Assembly: GCA_964585545.1 (NCBI GenBank)
Contig: CAZPDT010000005.1
Location: forward strand, 117,551 to 181,550
Reading direction: 5' to 3'
Length of the DNA: 64,000 bases
Origin: Brumimicrobium sp964585545
Lineage (GTDB): Bacteria > Bacteroidota > Bacteroidia > Flavobacteriales_D > Crocinitomicaceae
Part shown: in pieces, positions 34,603-43,100 of the stretch
Numbering within the stretch: position 1 is the first letter of the stretch
Layout: each line of letters starts with the position of its first letter
The notes under the pieces: model-generated
Told to the model about the DNA's origin: nothing
The model's input: the letters and a program-made list of their open reading frames with translations, nothing else
Database searches by the model: none
Translations under genes and position numbers: made by a program

Positions 34603-35334
34603 ATGACAGGTTACAAAAAGAACAACACTTTGAATAAGCTCAATTTAAAAGGGAAGATAAAAAAAATTAAAGAATCTTATTTTGAGGCAATTGAACAAAT
34701 AGGAGGTATTGAAAAAGGACATCCTAAGAGAAAAGGAACGGGAGGTTTACAATATGACACATTTGAGATGACTTTCAATGAAGAAGGAAATAAAGTGGAA
34801 GATGTTTGGGCAAATGCGGATGGGTTAAATATCAAGCTGATTTATAAATATAATGAGAATGGAAATCGAATAGAAGGCCATAAATTCACAATGGGTTATA
34901 TTGATACCAAAATCACTTATGAACATGATAATCACGGAAATGAAATTGAAGTAAATAACTTCACACCACAAGGCGACCGTTCAATGAAACTTGTCTACAG
35001 ATATGATGATAGGGGCAATGCTATTGAAGAAGATTGTTTTTTTACCGACGGAAAGCTACAATACAGGTGGATTTCAAAATACAATGAGAACGGGGATAAA
35101 TTAGAGCAAATAGGATACAATTCCGAAGGAGAAATCATCTCAAAAAGAGAGAATAGATACGATTTAGATGGCAGACATTTTAGAACAAAATATTACCGTC
35201 CTGACGGCAGCCTCAAACTCAAGGAAAGGTATGAATACGAATTTGACAAAAAAGGAAATTGGATTAAACAAGTCATATTTTTTAATGATCAACCCAGTCT
35301 TATTGTAGAAAGAACAATCGAATATATTGGTTAA
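34603..35334 (+). CDS. YD/RHS-like repeat protein, cytoplasmic, unknown function
   Basis: 243 residues without a signal peptide. From about residue 50 on, it is a series of beta-strand repeats of about 22-25 residues with the pattern Y-(N/D)-x-x-G-N-x-I-E, for example YNENGNRIEG, HDNHGNEIEV, YDDRGNAIEE, YNENGDKLEQ, YDLDGRHFRT and FDKKGNWIKQ. These resemble YD (RHS-type) repeats but are fewer and shorter than in toxin shells. No toxin tip or export signal is present. Comparable short YD-like proteins are widespread in Bacteroidota without assigned function. Isolated gene with no operon partner. Confidence 0.75.
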   Translation: MTGYKKNNTLNKLNLKGKIKKIKESYFEAIEQIGGIEKGHPKRKGTGGLQYDTFEMTFNEEGNKVEDVWANADGLNIKLIYKYNENGNRIEGHKFTMGYIDTKITYEHDNHGNEIEVNNFTPQGDRSMKLVYRYDDRGNAIEEDCFFTDGKLQYRWISKYNENGDKLEQIGYNSEGEIISKRENRYDLDGRHFRTKYYRPDGSLKLKERYEYEFDKKGNWIKQVIFFNDQPSLIVERTIEYIG

Positions 35335-35408
35335 AATTATTTTCTATCGTTTAACCTATAGTAAAATCCTTTATAAATAACCAAAAAGCAATTTTGTTTT
35401 TCACCCCT

Positions 35409-36485
35409 CTAGAAGAACGATCGTCCACCAGATGTATATGGTCTTCTCGCATAATCAGGAATAATGTACCTTAGCGCAAATTCAAATGCCCCTTTTCCTT
35501 TTGATGCGGTCATCAATGAATTGAAAGTATTTACATCGTAAGCAAATCCTAAGCCAATGCCATTCCATTCCAGTAAAGCTTTAACCACCAATGCATCTTG
35601 ATTTCTGTAAAACAAACCTAAAGACGCAGTAAAAGGTTGAATAAAGACGGTATAGTGCGATTCTTCTTTAATCATGTATTTTACGTATGTTCCCAAATAG
35701 ATTTCACGAGCTGGTCCTTGTTGATAAAAGTAAATCCCTGGGTCTACAGAAACTCGCGTATTCTTAATGCCAAAGGAACCGTTCACAAATCCTGAAAAAC
35801 GCATGTATTGTTTTTCTCCAACTGGATCTAAAAATGAATAATTGGGTCGGTTTAAATGATAGGTTGAAAAACCAACATTGATTTTCTTCTTATCATTCTC
35901 TCCTATTCTCGAATTCCCAGCATTGTAGGTGTACACCATTCCTGCTCCCACGTCAAAAGCATTGAAAGAACTTGATCTAAAGACTTCTCCACTGGATATG
36001 CTGGGATTGTATTTCATGCCGTCATACTGACTGGCCCATGTACTCGCAGAGGGGTCAATAAACCGTTGTCCCCAACCACCATAAACACCTAATCCTAAAG
36101 AAGAGCTTTCTCCCATAATAATATGTGTTGCCACAGAAAGGTTCACATGATTTGTTGTTATTTTACTCGATCCAGATCGGTCGTTAAAAAAGTCCAATCC
36201 TGCGGCAATATATGCCTTCTTGGTTGCTTTATTCTTGGGATTTAGCCGAGAACTTACAGATGCCCCAAAAGTTTGATAGGGTGTAGCCACACTGTTCCAC
36301 TGACTCCGGTAATTTACATTTGCTTCCAAGTCATAATTGGCTCCTGCTAAAGCTGGATTTAATGTTAAAGGAGAAAATTCCATTTGTGAAAAATGAATAT
36401 CCTGCCCCATTACCGTATAAGGTATTAACAGTATAAATAATATACAATGTTTAATCGTTTTCATTTCTATTAGAATTATTTTCAA
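35409..36485 (-). CDS. PorP/SprF family type IX secretion outer-membrane protein
   Basis: A member of the PorP/SprF family, which tether or export type B T9SS substrates such as SprB. Diagnostic start of the mature protein: QDIHFSQMEFSPLTLNPALAG, followed by YRSQWNSVATPYQTFG, both highly conserved in the family. A beta-barrel pattern follows to the end. The likely start is MKTIKHCILFILL at 36464, giving a clean signal peptide cleaved before QDIHF; the open frame begins 21 bp upstream at 36485, immediately after the adhesin stop. It is the last gene of the adhesin locus, matching the sprB-sprF arrangement, so it probably handles secretion of the upstream SprB-like proteins. The length of 350-358 aa is typical. 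Confidence 0.92.
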   Translation of the reverse strand: MKIILIEMKTIKHCILFILLIPYTVMGQDIHFSQMEFSPLTLNPALAGANYDLEANVNYRSQWNSVATPYQTFGASVSSRLNPKNKATKKAYIAAGLDFFNDRSGSSKITTNHVNLSVATHIIMGESSSLGLGVYGGWGQRFIDPSASTWASQYDGMKYNPSISSGEVFRSSSFNAFDVGAGMVYTYNAGNSRIGENDKKKINVGFSTYHLNRPNYSFLDPVGEKQYMRFSGFVNGSFGIKNTRVSVDPGIYFYQQGPAREIYLGTYVKYMIKEESHYTVFIQPFTASLGLFYRNQDALVVKALLEWNGIGLGFAYDVNTFNSLMTASKGKGAFEFALRYIIPDYARRPYTSGGRSFF

Positions 36486-39365
36486 TTATCTTACCACAGT
36501 TATATTTCCTGTTCGTTCCACTTGTTTCCCGTCTTTTAATGTTGCTTTGAGCTTGTATGCATAGGTGCCGCTTTGTACAAGTTTCCCTTTAAACATTCCG
36601 TTCCAGCACTCTTCTTGGTCTTTTGTTTGAAAAACAGACTCTCCCCACCGGTTAAATATAGTAAAATCCATTGAAACAATACACTCACCAAGTACACATT
36701 GCAAATCATTCAATCCATCATTGTTTGGGGAAAAAGTATTGGGAACAAATATTTCAGCACAGGGTAAAATTACATTGACTTGTACTGTGTCAGTTGAAAC
36801 ACAACCATTATCATCAGTTACAGCAACGATATAAGTCGTAGAATTATCCGGTGTTGCAACAGGGTTTTTACAATCTATACAACTTAATCCTGATGTTGGA
36901 AACCATGAAATATTATCTACTGTTACATTTGGGTCAACAAATAAATTAATGTTCACACTTTCGCCTTGCTGGATAGTTACGGCACTATCGGGAATAACCT
37001 CTATATAAAATGAATTGGCTTGTTCAATATTATAAGAAATGGTTTTGCTACAATTATTATCGTCAGTTACTGTTACTTCATAAGTTCCAACAGCTAAATC
37101 TGTTGCTTGGTTTGTTGTACTCACATTGGGATTCCACGTATAGGTATAATTTCCAGTTCCACCTGTTACGTTAAGATCAATTTCTCCATTGTCCAATCCG
37201 CAATCTGAGGGTGTAATGGTTTCATTTACCGTTATTGCATTGGGTTCAGTAATAGTAATTTGAACATCATCTGTACACCCCCCATCATCGGTTACGGTTA
37301 CTGTATACGTTCCGGGTGGCAAATCGGTTGCTGTTTCTGCGTTGCTACCTGTGGGAGACCAGTTATAGGTATAAGGAGAGGTTCCTCCACTTGCACTTAC
37401 TTCTCCACTTCCATCATCTGCTCCATAGCAAGAAATATCAGTACTGCTTACAACGTTTAATGTTACTCCTCCAGGGTTATTTAAACTTTCTATTCCAGTT
37501 CCTTGGCAACCGTTATTGTCTGTAATAACAATGTTGTATGTTCCCACTCCAAGATTAGAGAAAGTTCCATTAGATTGTGTTGTTGTTCCCCCATCGATTG
37601 AATAATCGGTAATGGTAAAACCAGAGGCTGGGGTAATTACAATTTCACCGTCATTGCTGTTACAAGAAGGATCAGTAGTTACTGTTGTAAATGTTGGACC
37701 CGCATTAACAGTAACATCATGTGTTTCCGAATCAGGACAAGCTCCATTGGTTGTATACTCTACTGTATACGTTGTTCCACCCACACCGTTTGAAATTTCT
37801 CCAGTCGAGCCATTAATAGAAGCTCCGTCTCCAGTTGGAGCAACAATGGTAAATGTACCTCCAGGTGTTCCAGTAATATTGGCACTGTTGGCATCTCCTT
37901 CACAAAAATCAGTGAGTGTAAATGAAGGATCGTCGGTAGAACCTGAATTATTTAAAGTTAAACTTCCAGTTCCTTCACAGCCGTTATTGTCTGTAATAGC
38001 AATAGAGTATGTTCCCACTCCAAGATTAGAGAAAGTTCCATTAGATTGTGTTGTTGTTCCCCCATCGATTGAATAATCGGTAATGGTAAAACCAGAGGCT
38101 GGGGTAATTACAATTTCACCGTCATTATTTCCACATGTTGGATCTGTTGTTGATGTTGTATATGTTGGGGCAGAGGTTACATTAATTGTTTCTGAAGCAG
38201 TACCTGTACAACCATTAAAGTCTGTTACAGTACACGTATATGTTGTTGTTGTTGTTGGAGAAACAGTATTTGTATTGCTAGCAGGTAAACCATTATCCCA
38301 TGAATAATTGTAAGGAGAAGCCCCTCCAGAAGCAGTTACACTTAAATCAGAAGATTCTCCTTCACAAATTGAGGTTTCTGAGGCATTTATATTTATAGTG
38401 ATACCGCTACTTTGATTTACTATAACTTGTTGTGTAGCTGTCCCACTACATCCACCACCACTAGAAGTTATAGTAACGGTATATGTTCCCGGTTGGTTAA
38501 CAATAGGGTTTGCCGTATTTCCTCCTGAAACAATCCCTGGCCCTGACCAGCTATAAATGGGATTTGTAATGCTTGTAGAACTGTTTATTTGAACTGTTGA
38601 ATTAGCACAGGTTAAATCACTGGGCGTTGTCATTGTAACATTTATAGGAGGGAAATAACAATTGGCAAAATCTGTAAAACTACCTGTTACAGACTGAGAA
38701 GTAAAAGTAATTGTATTTCCATTAATTGTGCCTTCAAAAAAACCTGCACCTGATTGTACGTATAATGTACCGTTGACAATTCCATAACCTCCGCCATATG
38801 TGCTTTGTGGCATATTGACTAAATTATAACTACAAACAAGATTTGCATTTACATCATACATATTTAATGCTTGAGGAGTACCCAATTGTAAAACATAAAC
38901 ATTCCCATCAGCATCTCCCATTACATCATAGGGACCAGAAAAAGATCCTAAATTTAAAAAAAGCGTTGAAGGACCTGTTCCGTCATATCGATAGATCCTT
39001 GAGTTTATCCCATCCAAATTGTATATATATGGCCCTGCTCCTCCAGGATTTACAGAACCAGAAGAATGTCCCGTATTCACCCATGTACTTCCATCGTAGT
39101 AATAGTAATTACCTCCTACAGTAGTGTAAAATGTTGGGGAAGGCGTTCCACTAAAAAAGTTATCTGCTACAGCGAGACCCGATGCACCACTTGGTAGAGC
39201 AATATTGTTTATTGTAGTACCACCAAGAGGATCCACAATTTGGAATGTCCCGTTGCCTAACATTCGATAATATACATCACAATCTGGCAACTGGGCCTTT
39301 ATTGATAAAGAACATCCTAAAATTGAAAATAAAAGAAAGGTTTTTTTATAAAATAAGTTTCTCAT
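36486..39365 (-). CDS. SprB-repeat adhesin with type B T9SS C-terminal domain (959 aa)
   Basis: A large secreted surface protein. The signal peptide (MRNLFYKKTFLLFSILGCSLSIKAQ) precedes an N-terminal region of about 240 residues with propeller-like GGNYYYYDGSTW and GDADGNVYVLQLG segments. Then come Ig-like and SprB-type repeats (GGTSPYTYNWSPTG, LPPGTYTVTVTDDGGC). A final domain of about 90 residues, CAEIFVPNTFSPNNDGLNDL ... RWGESVFQTKDQEECWNG, is the gliding-motility-associated C-terminal domain used for T9SS export. It shares a 471-bp repeat unit and almost its entire C-terminal third with the 1830-aa adhesin. It lies 2 bp after a small secreted-protein gene and abuts the PorP/SprF-like gene. 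Role in adhesion or gliding is inferred from family. Confidence 0.92.
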   Translation of the reverse strand: MRNLFYKKTFLLFSILGCSLSIKAQLPDCDVYYRMLGNGTFQIVDPLGGTTINNIALPSGASGLAVADNFFSGTPSPTFYTTVGGNYYYYDGSTWVNTGHSSGSVNPGGAGPYIYNLDGINSRIYRYDGTGPSTLFLNLGSFSGPYDVMGDADGNVYVLQLGTPQALNMYDVNANLVCSYNLVNMPQSTYGGGYGIVNGTLYVQSGAGFFEGTINGNTITFTSQSVTGSFTDFANCYFPPINVTMTTPSDLTCANSTVQINSSTSITNPIYSWSGPGIVSGGNTANPIVNQPGTYTVTITSSGGGCSGTATQQVIVNQSSGITININASETSICEGESSDLSVTASGGASPYNYSWDNGLPASNTNTVSPTTTTTYTCTVTDFNGCTGTASETINVTSAPTYTTSTTDPTCGNNDGEIVITPASGFTITDYSIDGGTTTQSNGTFSNLGVGTYSIAITDNNGCEGTGSLTLNNSGSTDDPSFTLTDFCEGDANSANITGTPGGTFTIVAPTGDGASINGSTGEISNGVGGTTYTVEYTTNGACPDSETHDVTVNAGPTFTTVTTDPSCNSNDGEIVITPASGFTITDYSIDGGTTTQSNGTFSNLGVGTYNIVITDNNGCQGTGIESLNNPGGVTLNVVSSTDISCYGADDGSGEVSASGGTSPYTYNWSPTGSNAETATDLPPGTYTVTVTDDGGCTDDVQITITEPNAITVNETITPSDCGLDNGEIDLNVTGGTGNYTYTWNPNVSTTNQATDLAVGTYEVTVTDDNNCSKTISYNIEQANSFYIEVIPDSAVTIQQGESVNINLFVDPNVTVDNISWFPTSGLSCIDCKNPVATPDNSTTYIVAVTDDNGCVSTDTVQVNVILPCAEIFVPNTFSPNNDGLNDLQCVLGECIVSMDFTIFNRWGESVFQTKDQEECWNGMFKGKLVQSGTYAYKLKATLKDGKQVERTGNITVVR
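37591..38130 (-). repeat. 471-bp intragenic repeat in the 959-aa adhesin
   Basis: The stretch beginning CCATCGATTGAATAATCGGT at 37591 recurs at 38062, exactly 471 bp away, and is identical for more than 60 bp. The same period occurs in the larger adhesin. Confidence 0.8.
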
Positions 39366-39367
39366 AT

Positions 39368-39790
39368 TTATTTATTTATTAAGTAATATATGCCTATAGA
39401 TGATTTTGATTGTCGTTCATCAGACAAACGTATCCAATTTTTATTTTTATTGTAGGTTATGATTTTTCCTGTACCGGTTTCACTTACTACTTTAAATAAG
39501 AGCTCACCATTTTTGTCCACAGTGCTTATTATCTTAAAGTTTTTATTCGTAGTAGTATTGTTAATTTGAATTGCTCCTTTTGATTGATTGATTAAAATAT
39601 CTGTGTTGATATGGACTTCTTCACATTGTTCATAATTATGAGTTTGAATGTTCCATTGGCATTGCTTCTGTGATATTGATTTTAAGTTTTGTTGAGAATA
39701 GATACAATTAAATCCGAATAGAAACCACAGCATGGCAAATAGAGTATAGATAGCTTTTTTCATAATAAATGTTGTTTCAGTGTTTTTCAC
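39368..39790 (-). CDS. Small secreted protein upstream of the 959-aa adhesin
   Basis: 140 codons; the likelier start is MKKAIYTLFAMLWF at 39763 (131 aa), giving a signal peptide ending near CIYSQ. The mature part is polar, with no recognised domain; it contains NKNFKIISTVDKNGELLFKV and KIITYNKNKNWIRL. It ends 2 bp before the adhesin start, so they must be co-transcribed. The 1830-aa adhesin is likewise preceded by a small secreted protein (45660-45911). Only a weak local resemblance (KNWIRL and GNWIKR near the ends) links the two, so homology is uncertain. A role in handling the adhesin is speculation. Confidence 0.78.
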   Translation of the reverse strand: MKNTETTFIMKKAIYTLFAMLWFLFGFNCIYSQQNLKSISQKQCQWNIQTHNYEQCEEVHINTDILINQSKGAIQINNTTTNKNFKIISTVDKNGELLFKVVSETGTGKIITYNKNKNWIRLSDERQSKSSIGIYYLINK

Positions 39791-39967
39791 AAACGGGTTT
39801 GTATATAGAATTAGTTTCCAACTATGAATATACGAATATACGAATATTTTGTGTGTTTACCTAACGTTATATAATTTAACACCAGAACGCGGAGTATTTC
39901 CAAAGGTTGCTTTTAGAACCTTTGATTTTATATTTTGCTTGTAATTTCCTGATATAGATTTTTTATA

Positions 39968-40000
39968 AATTACGAATCTCATCCGTCATCTAAAATTCTC
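39968..40000 (+). repeat. Repeat family 3, degenerate copy
   Basis: AATTACGAATCTCATCCGTC-ATCTAAAATTCTC aligns with 33944-33988 but lacks part of the CACCATCAC core. Confidence 0.55.
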
Positions 40001-40076
40001 CTATCTTCTATCCTCTATCTACAATCTACCATCTAAAATACCTTTTTGCCTATGCTAAGCGTAAAAGTGGGGCTGC

Positions 40077-40112
40077 TTTATGTTACAAAAGACCTCTGTC
40101 TTGGAATATGGG
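40077..40112 (-). repeat. Dispersed repeat family 2, copy 3
   Basis: On the minus strand it reads CATATTCCAAGACAGAGGTC-TTTTGTAACATAAA, closely matching 15091-15128. Confidence 0.7.
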
Positions 40113-40170
40113 ATAAATATGTTTTACTTTTTTGTGTTCAATCAATCAGATATTTCATTTCAGAATAAAA

Positions 40171-43100
40171 CTACCAAACAACAGTCACATTCCCTGTTCT
40201 TTCCACCTCTGTTCCGTCCTCTAACGTTGCTTTGAGCTTGTAAACATAGGTGCCGCTTTGCACGCGTTTTCCTCTAAACATTCCATTCCAACATTCTTCT
40301 TGGTCCTTTGTTTTAAATACAGTTTCCCCCCAACGGTTAAAGATGGTAAAATCTAAGGACACAATACATTCTCCAAGTACACACTGTAAATCATTTAATC
40401 CATCGCCATTGGGAGAGAAGGTATTGGGAACAAAGATTTCAGCACACGGTAAAATCACCTTGATTTGTACAGTATCGGTTGAAACACAACCATTCTCATC
40501 TGTTACAGCAACAATATAAGTTGTAGAATTATCAGGTGTTGCAACAGGGTCTTTACAATCCGTACAACTTAACCCATCGGGTGGAAACCAAGAAATATTG
40601 TCTACAGTAACATTTGGATCAACAAACAGGTTGATGTTTACGCTTTCTCCCTGTTGAATGGTTACAGTGTCTTCTGGAATTACTTCTACGTAAAAGGAAT
40701 TGCCTTGTGATACATTATAAGTCATTGTTTCGCTACAACCATTGTCATCAGTTATGATTACTTCATACGCTCCAACAGCCAAATCCGTTGCTTGATTTGT
40801 AGCGCTCACGCCAGGATCCCATGCATAGGTGTAGTTGCCTGAACCACCCGTAACGGTAAGATCAATTTCTCCATTATCCAATCCACAATCTGAGGGTGTA
40901 ATGGTTTCATTTACCGTTATTGCATTGGGTTCAGTAATTGTAATTTGAACATCGTCAGAACATCCACCACCGTCGGTTACGGTTACTGTATACGTTCCGG
41001 GTGGCAAATCAGTTGCTGTCGCAGCAGTCCCTCCTGATGGTGACCAACTATAAGTATAAGTCCCTGTTCCTCCATTTGCACTCACTTCGGCACTTCCATC
41101 ATCTGCTCCAAAGCAAGAAATATTGGTGCTACTGGCAATTGTTAATGTGGGGCCGCTAGCTTTTCCTACTGTTACGGTTTGTGTGGTTACGCATCCATTA
41201 AAATCTGTTACAGTTACGGTATAATTGCCATCAGCTACTCCTGTAAATACTCCGCTTGTTGAAGTTTGTCCATTATCGAGCTCATAATTTAAAGGTGTTG
41301 CTCCGCCAGAAGCAGTAACTGTGATAGTTCCATCATCAGCGCTACAAGAAGCATCTGTTGAGGTAACATTATCAATGGTTGGACCGGCAGCGTTACTTAA
41401 GCTCACAGTTCCTGTTCCTTCACAACCGTTGTTGTCAATAATTAAAATGTTATAGGTGTTTGCTCCAAGATTAGTGAACGTGGCACCTGATTGCGTTGTC
41501 GCTCCCCCATCGATTGAATAATCAGTGATGGTAAATCCAGCATCTGGAACAATCTCTATTGAACCGTCATTGTTGCCACACGTTGGATCGCTATTTGAAG
41601 GTGTTGTAAATGTAGGGCTTGCATTTACCGTTACATCTTGTGTTTGTGTATCGGGGCAAGTTCCGTTGGTTGTATATTCTACTGTATACGTTGTTCCACC
41701 CACGCCGTTTGATATTTCTCCTGTTGAAGCGTCAATGGAAGCTCCGTCTCCAGTTGGAGTAATAATAGTAAATGTTCCACCTGGTGTTCCTGTTATAGTG
41801 GCACTGTTTGTTGTACCTTCACAGAAGTCAGTTAAAGCAAACGAAGCATCATCTCCTGCTGTGGAAGCGTTGAGTGTAGCATTTCCTGAAGCCATACAAC
41901 CATTATCATCAGTTATTTCAACACTGTAGTCTCCTGAACTTAAGTTGTTTATTGTATTTGAATTGGTTCCGATAGGGTTGTTGTTTTCATCATACCATTG
42001 GTAGGTAAGTGGTATTGCTCCACCAGAAACAGCTACCTCTATCTCTCCATCATCATCAGTACAAGAAGGGTCTGTTGTATTTATATTATCAACAGTTGGT
42101 CCACCTGCATTACTCAAACTTTCTGTACCTGTCGCTTCACATCCATTATTGTCTGTAATTATAATATTATAGGTTCCAGCACCAATATTTGAAAATGTCC
42201 CATTAGATTGTGTGGTTGTTCCATTATCGATAGAATACGTATTCACAAGTGCTCCAGAACTTGTTACTGTTATTATAATTTCTCCATCGTTATTTCCACA
42301 AGAAGGGTCTGTTGTTGTGGTGGTAAATGTAGGAACTGAAAATACTGTTACATCGTGTGTTTCTGAAGCGGGGCAAGCACCACTTGTGGCATATTCTATT
42401 GTATACGTTGTTCCGCTCACACCGTTTGTTATTTCTCCTGTAGTACCATCAATAGAAGCTCCGTCTCCAGTTGGAGCAACGATAGTAAATGTTCCGCCAG
42501 GTGTTCCAGTAACATTGGCACTATTGGGTGTTCCCGCACAGAAATCAGTTACTGTAAATGAAGGATCATCTGTAGAACCTGTATTGGTCAGTGTTTCCAT
42601 GCCTGTAGCCTCACAACCATTGTTGTCGGTAATCACAATGTTGTATGTTCCAGCAGTAAGGGTAGAAAATGTTCCTCCCGATTGTGTGGTTGCTCCATTA
42701 TCAATAGAATAATCGGTTATTGTAAATCCACCATCTGGGGTGATTACGATTTCTCCATCAGAATTTCCGCAGGAAGGATCTGTTGTTGATGTGGTAAATG
42801 TAGGACTGGCATTAACGGTTACGTCGTGTGTTTCCGAATCAGGGCAAGTACCACTTGTGGTATATTCAATTGTATATGTTGTTCCACCCACACCGTTTGT
42901 TATTTCTCCTGTTGAGCCATCAATAGAAGCCCCATCTCCAGTGGGAGCAACGATCGTAAATGTTCCACCAGGAGTTCCTGTAACGTTTGCGCTGTTTGCA
43001 GTTCCTTCACAAAAATCAGTAAGTGTAAATGAAGGGTCATCGCTAGAACCTGAATTGTTCAAGGTTTCTGTTCCAGATGCTTCACAACCGTTGTTATCGG

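Larger units (their letters stand above)
39791..40170. other. Intergenic region between the two adhesin units, 380 bp
   Basis: It contains a degenerate copy of repeat family 3 (39968-40000), a pyrimidine-rich stretch of CTATCT-like units (about 40000-40040), and repeat family 2 copy 3 (40077-40112, minus). No gene is supported. The repeats lie where a promoter for the downstream small gene and adhesin would be expected. Confidence 0.6.

Noticed and set aside
37612..38307. Long plus-strand open frames opposite the 959-aa adhesin
   Set aside because: They are antisense to a repeat-rich gene with strong protein evidence. The frames mirror each other only because the sense repeats do.
40000..40040. 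CTATCT-like pyrimidine-rich stretch as a short tandem repeat or CRISPR-like array
   Set aside because: Irregular units without spacers or constant repeat length; simple low complexity.
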